Below, piece by piece: positions 9,049-17,228 of a stretch of 43,835 nucleotides of DNA. The stretch spans positions 1 to 43,835 of the forward strand of contig VGTJ01000022.1 of assembly GCA_016874775.1 (NCBI GenBank), in the 5' to 3' direction. Both the position numbers and the translations under genes were made by a program. The stretch is from Deltaproteobacteria bacterium. Its GTDB lineage: Bacteria > Desulfobacterota > Binatia > Bin18. The notes under the pieces were generated by a model. That model saw nothing but the letters and a program-made list of their open reading frames with translations, searched no databases and was not told where the DNA came from. How positions within the stretch are numbered: position 1 is the stretch's first letter; the number at the start of each line of letters is the position of its first letter.

Positions 9049-9213
9049 TGATACGTGTTACGGTGAGGACCTGGACTCTCGCGTCTGCTGGCATAGCGCC
9101 CGGCCTTTGCTCACATCGGAAAAGCCTCCCCTTCAGGGCATTCGCACGCTCCCGCCTTTGCTTTTCTCGAACAGGCATGGTGAGATAAGGAAAATTCTCA
9201 TGAAGGATGGTGC

Positions 9214-9507
9214 ATGTCTCGTCGTAATATTTTTGCGCTGCTATTGTCTCTGCTAGCTTTGATCTTTGCTTTGCAAAATACCGACACGATTGATCTTCAC
9301 TTTTTGTGGTGGGATTTCCCGATGAAAGTCGGCTTTGCTGTTGGGGTGCCTTTCATTGCTGGAGTTTTCGTTGGGTGGCTCTCATCGTGGCGGCAACAGA
9401 AAAAATTGCAGAAACTCCAACACCAGCCCGAGCCCGGGTCTCCCGCTGCGTTATTAGCGAGTACGCAAGCGACGACTGGCAAGAAGAAGGCTAGCTGGTG
9501 GTGGTAG
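9214..9507 (+). CDS. LapA-family small membrane protein (DUF1049)
   Basis: A 97-residue protein with two transmembrane segments (residues 4-24 and 42-60) and the typical family sequence FALQNTDTIDLHFLWW between them, then a basic cytoplasmic tail (SSWRQQKKLQKLQ). In E. coli LapA works with LapB at the inner membrane in lipopolysaccharide assembly, but the domain is widespread and often of unknown function. The start has GAAGGATGG upstream. It sits alone between the polysaccharide and glycogen blocks; the 165 bases before it hold nothing I recognise. Confidence 0.8.
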   Translation: MSRRNIFALLLSLLALIFALQNTDTIDLHFLWWDFPMKVGFAVGVPFIAGVFVGWLSSWRQQKKLQKLQHQPEPGSPAALLASTQATTGKKKASWWW

Positions 9508-9626
9508 CGAGCTGCCGTGGAACGATGAATGAGGACAGGGCAGGTATCGTGTAAGGGGCTGACTTCCCACCCACTCGGACCTCGGTCCTCGATACTCATT
9601 TCTTGTCCGGAAGGTGGGAGGAAGGG

Positions 9627-12557
9627 GTGAACTCGCAGTTGCGCATCCTGTTTGTGACAGCAGAGGTCTCTCCATTTGCGCGTACCGGTGGGTTAGGGGA
9701 TGTGTGCGGCGCCTTACCCCAAGCGTTAGCTGCGCTCGGCCATGATGTCCGTATTGTCATGCCGTTGTATAAGGCGATTCGCGATCAAGCCGTGCCAATG
9801 ACGGAGGTCCCTGGAAATCTCGACATGCCGCTCGTGTTCGGTACGCGCCAAACCCGCGTCTGGCAAGGACAGCTCGACACTCCGACAGCAAACGATGATC
9901 CACAGTCGTGGGGACCACGAGTGCCTGTGTACTTCATCGAGCACGATGAGTACTACAACCGTTCCGGGCTCTATGGTGGTGAGGCTGGGGACTATGCGGA
10001 TAACGCCTTTCGTTTTCTTTTTTTGAGCCATGCGGCGATCGCCCTTCCAGGATTGCTCTCCTGGTTTCCCCATATTTTTCATTGTCATGATTGGCATGCC
10101 GCGTTGGTCCCAGCCTACTTGCGATTTCTGCCTGAATGCGACCCCCGGTTAGCCGCGAGTGGCACTATTTTTACTATCCATAATCTCGCCTATCAGGGAC
10201 GGTTCCCTTCGTGGGTTTTTGATATCACCGGTCTTCCTCACTCGTTGTTCCACACTGCAGGTCTGGAATTCTACGGTGGGGTCAATTTCATGAAGGCCGG
10301 GATCTATTATGCCGACTACATCACGGCAGTAAGCCCGACCTATGCCCAGGAAATCGCGACCGCCGAGGGTGGATTTGGACTTGATGGCGTGCTGCGTGAG
10401 CGGCGCGATGTTGTACGTGGGATTTTGAATGGTACTGATACGAAAGCGTGGAGTCCTCAGCGTGACCCGCATATCGTGAAGCAATATTCTGCCAACGATA
10501 TACAGGGGAAGGCTCGCTGCAAGGCAGAACTGTTACGCTTGTTTGCTTTTCCTGACGACCCAACCGTCCCTGTGTTGGCGTTTATTTCTCGGCTCGTCGA
10601 TCAGAAAGGGGTCGATCTCCTGATTGGCGGGCTCGGTCAGTTATTGGCGTTACGTCTGCGTCTCGTCGTCCTTGGCTCGGGAGAGGTGCAATACCAGCGT
10701 ATGCTGTCCGAATGGGCAGAACGCTATCCCGAGCAGATTGCGGTGCGGTATGGTTTTGACGATGCCCTTGCCCATCGGATCCAAGCCGGGAGCGACATGC
10801 TCCTGATGCCGTCTCTCTATGAGCCCTGCGGGCTGACACAACTTTATAGCTTGCGCTATGGCACCATTCCGATCGTGCGTGCTGTTGGCGGGTTGAAGGA
10901 CACGGTGATTCCGTTTGACCCTGAATCCAATAGTGGGACCGGGTTTACCTTTACTGACCCGACCTCCGACGCTTTAGTTGCGAGCGTGCGTACCGCAGTG
11001 CAGACGTTTGCGGATAGGAAACGCTGGCACGCCCTGATGTATCGCGCCATGCAACAGGAATTTTCCTGGGATCGCTCAGCCGCACAGTATGTCACGCTCT
11101 ATCGTGATGCCGCAGTCCGGCGCGCAGACGCTGGACCACCACAGATTGCTTTCGGTACCTCAGGGTGGCGGGCAATAGTGGCTGAAGAGTTTACGCATGA
11201 CCGCGTAGCGGCTGTGGCCCGTGCCGTTGCTGATCACGTGCGCGAAGAGCAGGGACAACCGGCACGGTTGCTGATCGCGCACGATACGCGATTCCTTGGA
11301 CGAGAGTTTGCGGAGACCGCCGCCCAATCATGCGTGGCAGCAGGAGTACAGGTCGAGGTTGCTACGACACCGCTGCCGACGCCGGTTGTCGCGTTTGAGG
11401 TTATTCGTCGCCGTCTTTCGGGAGCGGTGAACATCACGGCAAGTCATAATCTCTATCGTTGGAACGGGCTCAAGTTTTCTCCAGCATGGGGCGGTCCAGC
11501 TTTACCCGAGACCACACGAGACATTGCGCGTCGAGCTAACGGATTGTTAGCTAACGGTTATGTCGAACGGGGAAGTGCTACCCTTGCACGCGAGCATGGT
11601 CGATGGCAGGACGTAGAGGTCGGCGACGCGTATCGACACGCGGTGGCACAGTTGATCGATGTCGACTGTTTACGGCATTCGCAAATTACCGTTGCGGTTG
11701 ATCTGTTGTGGGGAACGGCAGCGGGATTTTTGGACCGCTTGCTTGAGCAATCGGGAGTGTTGGGGCCGGTGTTTCACGCTGGTTGTGACCCGTACTTTGG
11801 TAATGGACGACCTGAGCCTATTCCGGAAACAATGAGCGAAATGATCGCGCGGTTGCAAGAGGGAGGCCTCACTCTTGGTGTGGGGTGCGATTGCGATGCT
11901 GACCGTTTTGGTATTTGCGACCGTGACGGGACGTTCTTTGCGCCGAACCTCATCCTGCCTCTGGTTGCCGATTATTTGATCACTCATCGCAAGTTAACCG
12001 GAAAAATCGGTCGCAGTGTCGCGACCAGCCATCTCATGGATGCGGTGGCGCAGTACCACGGCTTGGAGGTGGTTGAAACGCCGGTCGGTTTCAAATACCT
12101 GGGTGAAATGATCGTTCGTGGCGAGTTGCTACTTGGTGGTGAAGAGAGTGGTGGGCTGTCGATCCGCGGCCACATTCCGGAGAAAGATGGGATCCTTGCC
12201 TGCCTGCTGGTTGCGGAAATGGTGGCGCGTACAGGGAAAAGTCTGAAAGTGTTGCTACAGGAACTCTTCGTCCGTGTGGGAGAGCTTCATCCCCTTCGTG
12301 AAGATATAAAGCTTTCAGCGGCGCAACAGAGTCGCTTACGCACTGTCCTTGCCTCGCCACCGACCAGTATTGCTGGTATTCGTGTTGAACGGGTCAGCAC
12401 GCTTGATGGTCTAAAACTGTACTTGCATGGGGGAAGTTGGGTGCTGATACGTGCTTCGGGTACTGAACCTGTGGTACGATTGTACGCGGAAGCTGGACGG
12501 CAGGAGATGTCACAATTGCTCCTGTCGGAGGCTCAGCAGCTATTCCTCACCTCATAG
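9627..12557 (+). CDS. glgA: Glycogen synthase fused to phosphoglucomutase/phosphomannomutase
   Basis: A 976-residue two-enzyme fusion. Residues 1 to about 495 are a GT5 glycogen synthase with the ADP-glucose motif ARTGGLGDV (Arg19 where many have Lys) and the C-terminal MPSLYEPCGLTQLYSLRYGT. From about residue 505 an alpha-D-phosphohexomutase follows: FGTSGWR (509-515), the phosphoserine site TASHN with Ser606, the metal-binding loop DCDADR at 755-760, the sugar loop GGEESGG (837-843) and the phosphate loop RASGTEP (942-948). Glucose-6-P to glucose-1-P and chain extension from ADP-glucose are thus on one chain. The intermediate step is encoded by glgC, 9 bases downstream. The GTG start at 9627 is preferred because GGGAGG lies five bases upstream; TTG 9603 is in frame. 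Confidence 0.93.
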   Translation: MNSQLRILFVTAEVSPFARTGGLGDVCGALPQALAALGHDVRIVMPLYKAIRDQAVPMTEVPGNLDMPLVFGTRQTRVWQGQLDTPTANDDPQSWGPRVPVYFIEHDEYYNRSGLYGGEAGDYADNAFRFLFLSHAAIALPGLLSWFPHIFHCHDWHAALVPAYLRFLPECDPRLAASGTIFTIHNLAYQGRFPSWVFDITGLPHSLFHTAGLEFYGGVNFMKAGIYYADYITAVSPTYAQEIATAEGGFGLDGVLRERRDVVRGILNGTDTKAWSPQRDPHIVKQYSANDIQGKARCKAELLRLFAFPDDPTVPVLAFISRLVDQKGVDLLIGGLGQLLALRLRLVVLGSGEVQYQRMLSEWAERYPEQIAVRYGFDDALAHRIQAGSDMLLMPSLYEPCGLTQLYSLRYGTIPIVRAVGGLKDTVIPFDPESNSGTGFTFTDPTSDALVASVRTAVQTFADRKRWHALMYRAMQQEFSWDRSAAQYVTLYRDAAVRRADAGPPQIAFGTSGWRAIVAEEFTHDRVAAVARAVADHVREEQGQPARLLIAHDTRFLGREFAETAAQSCVAAGVQVEVATTPLPTPVVAFEVIRRRLSGAVNITASHNLYRWNGLKFSPAWGGPALPETTRDIARRANGLLANGYVERGSATLAREHGRWQDVEVGDAYRHAVAQLIDVDCLRHSQITVAVDLLWGTAAGFLDRLLEQSGVLGPVFHAGCDPYFGNGRPEPIPETMSEMIARLQEGGLTLGVGCDCDADRFGICDRDGTFFAPNLILPLVADYLITHRKLTGKIGRSVATSHLMDAVAQYHGLEVVETPVGFKYLGEMIVRGELLLGGEESGGLSIRGHIPEKDGILACLLVAEMVARTGKSLKVLLQELFVRVGELHPLREDIKLSAAQQSRLRTVLASPPTSIAGIRVERVSTLDGLKLYLHGGSWVLIRASGTEPVVRLYAEAGRQEMSQLLLSEAQQLFLTS

Positions 12558-12566
12558 GAGAGAATC

Positions 12567-13793
12567 ATGGCAAGACTCCGTATTCTTGGGATGATTATGG
12601 CGGGAGGTAAAGGGGACCGCTTATTTCCACTAACCAAGGCACGGAGCAAACCAGCAGTCCCTTTTGCCGGGAAACATCGCATCATCGATTTTGTCCTGTC
12701 GAACTTTATTAATTCTGGTACATATGCCGTCTACCTCTTGGTGCAGTACAAGTCGCAATCCCTGATCGAGCATCTTCGCTCAACCTGGGGGTGGCGCATC
12801 GCTGGCGGACTCCGCGACACATTTATTGCGGTCGTGCCGCCGCAAATGCGTGAAGGACAGAACTGGTATCAAGGCACTGCGGATGCGGTCTATCAAAACT
12901 TGAATGTCATTCGTGATTTTCGTCCAGATCTGATCGCGGTGTTTGGGGCTGACCATATTTACCGCATGGATGTTGGGCAGATGGTGAAGTTTCACATGGA
13001 AAACCGGGCCGATGTGACGATTGCTGCGTTACCGGTGCCGCTGCCAGAAGCAAGTAGTTTCGGCATCATTGAAGTCGACCGGATGCAACGGCTCATTGGC
13101 TTTGAAGAGAAACCGAAGAATCCCAAACCCATGCCGACGGACTCCAATCGTGCGTATGTTTCAATGGGAAACTATCTGTTTGAAACCAAATTGCTCATGG
13201 ATGTCTTGCAGGAAGATGCACAGCGTACAACCGAGCACGACTTTGGCCGCACGATCATTCCTGAACTCTTCACGAAACGTAAAGTCTTTGCCTATGACTT
13301 TTTGCGCAATGACGTACCCGGAGTGAAAGCGTACGAAGAACAAGGGTACTGGCGCGATGTCGGAACGTTGCCTGCATATTGGCAGGCGCATATGGACCTG
13401 CTTGGCGCTCAGCCTGCGTTTGATCTCTCCAATCGCGACTGGCCGATTCTCGGTACGGTGTACGATGGACCGCCGACACGAATTCTGGATGGCGAACTGC
13501 AGGAGAGCCTGATCGGTGAAGGCTGTCACATCGAAGGCGGGTATGTGGTTCGGTCGGTACTAGGACATGGGGTTCGCATAGGGAAAGGGGCGGAGATCGA
13601 GAACTCGGTGATCATGGACTATGCAGAGATTGGCGCAGGCGTGAAACTCAAAGGGGTCATTGTCGACCGTTATAATGTCATTCCTTCCGGCAGCGAAATT
13701 GGCACTGGTTCTGGCGCAGGTGAGGACCGGTATTTTCGTGAACCGTCCGGTCTCTTCGTGCTTGAGCGAGCCGAAACCCGCTCGACTATATAA
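12567..13793 (+). CDS. glgC: Glucose-1-phosphate adenylyltransferase (ADP-glucose pyrophosphorylase)
   Basis: A 408-residue GlgC. The nucleotidyltransferase signature IMAGGKGDRLFPLTKARSKP is at residues 10-29, followed by FAGKHRIIDFVLSN, QGTADAVYQN, the glucose-1-P region GFEEKPKNP and a C-terminal beta-helix domain with hexapeptide repeats. It makes ADP-glucose and pyrophosphate from ATP and glucose-1-phosphate, the committed and usually allosterically controlled step of glycogen synthesis. The ATG has AGGAGA upstream and begins nine bases after the GlgA-mutase fusion, so the two are one operon. Length and motifs are complete. Confidence 0.95.
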   Translation: MARLRILGMIMAGGKGDRLFPLTKARSKPAVPFAGKHRIIDFVLSNFINSGTYAVYLLVQYKSQSLIEHLRSTWGWRIAGGLRDTFIAVVPPQMREGQNWYQGTADAVYQNLNVIRDFRPDLIAVFGADHIYRMDVGQMVKFHMENRADVTIAALPVPLPEASSFGIIEVDRMQRLIGFEEKPKNPKPMPTDSNRAYVSMGNYLFETKLLMDVLQEDAQRTTEHDFGRTIIPELFTKRKVFAYDFLRNDVPGVKAYEEQGYWRDVGTLPAYWQAHMDLLGAQPAFDLSNRDWPILGTVYDGPPTRILDGELQESLIGEGCHIEGGYVVRSVLGHGVRIGKGAEIENSVIMDYAEIGAGVKLKGVIVDRYNVIPSGSEIGTGSGAGEDRYFREPSGLFVLERAETRSTI

Positions 13794-13814
13794 GAGGAAT
13801 GAAAAGTTGAGATT

Positions 13815-13910
13815 GAAAAATGTAAAATAAAAAAAGACACCTTTCCCGATTATTCCTTCCGATGTTGAGTGAGCCGTTTTGTATTGTTAATTTTTAATTT
13901 TACATTTTTC
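13815..13910. repeat. AT-rich inverted repeat element, copy 1
   Basis: A perfect 14-base inverted repeat (GAAAAATGTAAAAT at 13815-13828, complement at 13897-13910) with a 68-base spacer, lying in the glgC-GH57 gap. Its right end shares 22 of 23 bases with the element before cysS (AATTTTTAATT then TACATTTTTC). The next start codon comes 11 bases after it, with no Shine-Dalgarno. Confidence 0.65.
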
Positions 13911-13921
13911 CTTCTCTCTTC

Positions 13922-16378
13922 ATGCGTTACGTCTGTATCCACGGCCATTTCTATCAACCGCCACGAGAAAATCCGTGGCTCGATACCATCGAAGTGCAAG
14001 ATTCGGCTGCGCCATACCACGACTGGAATGCGCGCATTACTGCCGAGTGCTATTGGCCGAATGCAGCTGCGCATCGTTTGGGAATCGACAATCGCATTGT
14101 CGCTATCACCAACAATTATGCGTCAATGAGTTTTAACTTCGGTCCGACACTCACAGCGTGGTTGGAGCGGAATGAGCCGGATTTGCTCACTCACATCGTT
14201 GAGGCCGACCGCGAGAGCTGTGGACAGCATGACGGATATGGCAACGCGATCGCCCAAGCGTACGGGCATGCGATCCTGCCGTTAGCGAATCCACGCGATA
14301 AGCTGACGCACGTCGCCTGGGGCGTGCGCGATTTTGTCTATCGTTTCGGCAGAAGACCGCACGGCATGTGGCTGCCGGAAACTGCGGTCGATACGTCTAC
14401 CCTTGAGGCGCTGGCAGCTCAAAATATCACCTATACCATTCTTGCTCCGCATCAGGCCAAGCGAGTGCGACGTTTGGGACAAGCGGCGTGGGAAGGTGTA
14501 ACCGAAGAAACGTTCAACACGCGCCGTCCTTACCTTTGTCAGCTGCCGAGTGGCAAACAGATTGTGCTATTTTTCTATGACGCGCGGATTGCGCGTGGTG
14601 TAGCCTTTGAGCACTTGCTGGATAGCGGCGAACGTTTCGTCGAGCGTCTTGTTGCCGCGTTTCAGCCGGACGCCGACGAACCACAACTCGTCCATCTTGC
14701 GACTGATGGAGAAACCTATGGCCATCACCATCGCTTTGGCGAGATGGCCTTCACGTATGCCATGCACGAGCTTGAACGTCGTGGGCTTGCACAGGTAACG
14801 AACTACGGCGAATACCTTTCATTGCATCCACCGCAGTGGGAGGTAGAGATTGTTGAGAGTACCTCTTGGAGCTGCGCGCACGGGGTTGAGCGCTGGCGTG
14901 CTGACTGTGGTTGTCGAACGGGAAGCTTACCTGGATGGACCCAGCAATGGCGTGCCCCGCTCCGGGCCGCACTCGATTGGTTACGAGCGGAAATCGATGA
15001 ACTCTTCGAGCGCCAAGCCGGAGCCTTTCTCCGTGACCCCTGGGTTGCACGAGACGCCTATATCGACGTCATACTCGCCCGTTCTCCCCAAAGTATCGAT
15101 GAATTCTGTATGCGGCAGAGCGGGCGGGTGCTGGCACCGACAGAGCAACAGTCGGTGTTGCAGCTTCTCGAACTGCAACGGCATCGACTCTTGATGTTCA
15201 CAAGCTGTGGCTGGTTTTTCGACGAGTTGTCGGGGCTTGAGGGGACGCAGATTCTGCGGTACGCGGCACGGGCGATTGAGATCGCTAAAGAACTCGGAGT
15301 TTCCTTTGAAGCCGAGTTTGTCGACCGTCTCCGCCGCGCACCGAGCAATCTTTCAACGGTCGGTGATGGTGGGCATCTTTACTTGACCACGGTGAGGCCT
15401 TCGCGTGTCGATCCAGCGCAAGTGGTCGCCAATGTCGCGATGGGCCAGATCCTCGAACCTAAGCTGCCGCATGCGGCGCCTCCAGCATTCATCGCCCAGC
15501 GGCAAGATTATGAAGAGGAGAGCTACGGAGCAACGGCGCTTGGTGTCGGTCGTATTCATGTGACATCACGCTTTACGCAAGCGGCGCGCACCTTCGTTTT
15601 TGCGGCACTGAAACTGAGCGTGCATGACGTACATTGTGTTGTCCGTGAAGACATGAGCGATAATGAGTACGGGCCGATGAAAGCAACATTGATTGAGACC
15701 TTTGCCCGGCATTCGTTATCCGAGGTTGTTCGTAGTCTCGATCGTCTGTTTGGAGAAGCATACTACACTGCCAAGGACCTCTTTCTCGATGATCGGCGTC
15801 GCGTCTTGGCGCAGATTGGCGAAGGCATGTTGGAGCGGCTTGAAGAGACCTATCGGCAACTGTATCGCGAGAACCGCCGTCTCATGGAATATCTCCATGA
15901 ACTGAATGTGCCGCTCCCGCAAGGGTTCGCCTTGGCGGCTGAGTTCCTCGTCAATCGCACTTTTGGTCAAGTGATTGCCAAGGTGATTGCACGAGAACCG
16001 CAAGACGATGAGGTTGAAGAGGTTTTACGCGAAGCCCGTAAATGGCAGGTCCCGCTGGCAACCAAAGAGGCAGAACTCCTTGTGAGTCGAGCGGTTGAAG
16101 AGCATATTGCTGCGCTGCTGAACGACCCACTAAGCAACGGTGTGACGACGGCCTCTCGTCTGTTGCAGATTGCCGAGCATGTCAATCTCAGGATCAATCT
16201 GTGGCGTGCACAGACTCTTTTTGTGCAGGTGTGTCGCCGACATTTGCATGAACTATTGATGCGAAGAGGAGTAAATGAGGCAGTCGCGCGACAATTAGCC
16301 GCCTTGCGTCGCCTTGGAGAGCAACTTCGTTTTGCGGTGGTTGAGGATATTCCGCTCGACGCGTGGGCATCGGGGTAA
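13922..16378 (+). CDS. Glycoside hydrolase family 57 protein with DUF3536 domain
   Basis: An 818-residue protein. The first 300 or so residues are a GH57 barrel beginning CIHGHFYQPPRENPWL, with HGMWLPETAVD and LATDGETYGHHHRFGEMA; the C-terminal half is the DUF3536 region seen in a long subgroup of this family. GH57 includes alpha-amylases, 4-alpha-glucanotransferases and branching enzymes acting on alpha-1,4-glucans. Its place directly after glgA-mutase and glgC suggests a role in glycogen branching or remodelling, as no GlgB of family GH13 is in the window. No signal peptide, so it is cytoplasmic. The ATG at 13922 lacks a recognisable ribosome binding site and follows an AT-rich repeat. The precise activity is not decided by sequence. 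Confidence 0.87.
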   Translation: MRYVCIHGHFYQPPRENPWLDTIEVQDSAAPYHDWNARITAECYWPNAAAHRLGIDNRIVAITNNYASMSFNFGPTLTAWLERNEPDLLTHIVEADRESCGQHDGYGNAIAQAYGHAILPLANPRDKLTHVAWGVRDFVYRFGRRPHGMWLPETAVDTSTLEALAAQNITYTILAPHQAKRVRRLGQAAWEGVTEETFNTRRPYLCQLPSGKQIVLFFYDARIARGVAFEHLLDSGERFVERLVAAFQPDADEPQLVHLATDGETYGHHHRFGEMAFTYAMHELERRGLAQVTNYGEYLSLHPPQWEVEIVESTSWSCAHGVERWRADCGCRTGSLPGWTQQWRAPLRAALDWLRAEIDELFERQAGAFLRDPWVARDAYIDVILARSPQSIDEFCMRQSGRVLAPTEQQSVLQLLELQRHRLLMFTSCGWFFDELSGLEGTQILRYAARAIEIAKELGVSFEAEFVDRLRRAPSNLSTVGDGGHLYLTTVRPSRVDPAQVVANVAMGQILEPKLPHAAPPAFIAQRQDYEEESYGATALGVGRIHVTSRFTQAARTFVFAALKLSVHDVHCVVREDMSDNEYGPMKATLIETFARHSLSEVVRSLDRLFGEAYYTAKDLFLDDRRRVLAQIGEGMLERLEETYRQLYRENRRLMEYLHELNVPLPQGFALAAEFLVNRTFGQVIAKVIAREPQDDEVEEVLREARKWQVPLATKEAELLVSRAVEEHIAALLNDPLSNGVTTASRLLQIAEHVNLRINLWRAQTLFVQVCRRHLHELLMRRGVNEAVARQLAALRRLGEQLRFAVVEDIPLDAWASG

Positions 16379-16471
16379 ATCTTTCTCGCCCATGTGGCTC
16401 CCTCCGAGTTTTTCCGCTAAATCAGACCCGAGAACATTCGTACACTTTACGCTACAGACTTCTCTGAGAGG

Positions 16472-16530
16472 CCCTTCGTTTCACTCAGGGTGACAGCGCG
16501 AGTGTATGAATTTTTTGTGATCCGATTTAG
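16472..16530 (+). repeat. Dispersed 59-bp intergenic repeat, copy 2
   Basis: An ungapped match, 49 of 59 bases by eye, to 4659-4717. It lies in the 181-base gap before the selenoprotein candidate. The left arm of the CACCCT palindrome is degenerate here. Confidence 0.6.
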
Positions 16531-16559
16531 TACAGAAAAATCTCACACAGGAGGTAGCG

Positions 16560-17138
16560 ATGACCTGGATCAAGACAGTTCCCCCGTCGGAGAGCGAGCG
16601 AGTCAAAGAAGTCCTGCAAAAGCTGAACAATCTTTACCCCAAAGAGTACGATAACGCCCACCGCCATGAGCGACAGCTTCCTGACCTCGTCAAAAATGAC
16701 AGCATCATGCGGTCGCACTCACTGATTCCTGATGCCATGTATCATGCCTTCGCGGCGTTTGGCTCAGCAATGGACCCAAGCTTGCCGTTGACGCGCCGTC
16801 AGCATGAAATGATTGCTACGGTCGTCTCAACACTCAATCGTTGTTTTTATTGAATCGAATCGCACGCAGAGTTTCTGCGGACAGTGAGTTTAGATACCGA
16901 GTTGGTGGCTGCGCTCAAACAAGACTGGCGGACGGCTACGCTTGACGAGCGCGATACCGCAATGTTGACCTTTGTTGAAAAGCTGACCAAAAACCCGTCG
17001 ACCATGTGGCGTGATGATATGGATACGCTCCGCAGGGTTGGATTCGATGACACCGGGATTCTGCAGATCACACTGATCACGTCGTTTTTTAACTACATCA
17101 ATCGAGTGGCGGACGCGTTGGGAGTAGGGCGGGAGTAA
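16560..17138 (+). CDS. AhpD-like peroxidase-related selenoprotein (in-frame TGA as selenocysteine)
   Basis: Read through one TGA at 16851-16853, this frame gives 192 residues covering the full peroxidase-related AhpD-like domain. It has WIKTVPPSE at the N-terminus, TRRQHEMIATVVSTLNRC before the active site, and FVEKLTKNPSTMW plus a C-terminal FFNYINRVADALGV after it. The active site normally reads CxxCxxxH. Here Cys95-Phe-Tyr is followed by TGA at codon 98 and then IESH, so the TGA replaces exactly the second redox cysteine. A perfect 6-bp hairpin with loop GUU starts 11 bases after the TGA, as in bacterial SECIS elements. The family uses its thiol pair to reduce peroxides or as a carboxymuconolactone-decarboxylase-like fold. 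GGAGG precedes the ATG. The alternative is a nonsense mutation in a cysteine codon. Confidence 0.8.
16865..16879 (+). promoter_or_regulatory. Putative bacterial SECIS hairpin
   Basis: CGCAGA (16865-16870) pairs perfectly with TCTGCG (16874-16879) around a three-base loop GTT. The loop G is the 18th base after the TGA. Bacterial SECIS elements recognised by SelB are stem-loops just downstream of the UGA with a G in a small apical loop about 16-37 bases away, so spacing and shape fit. Confidence 0.65.
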
Positions 17139-17228
17139 GTGTTTTCCCGCTACGTCCTTTATGTTACCTTCCCAAGTCCGCGCTCAATGCGACGAGCGAG
17201 ATCCCAACGTATGCAAGGAGAGTAGGTC

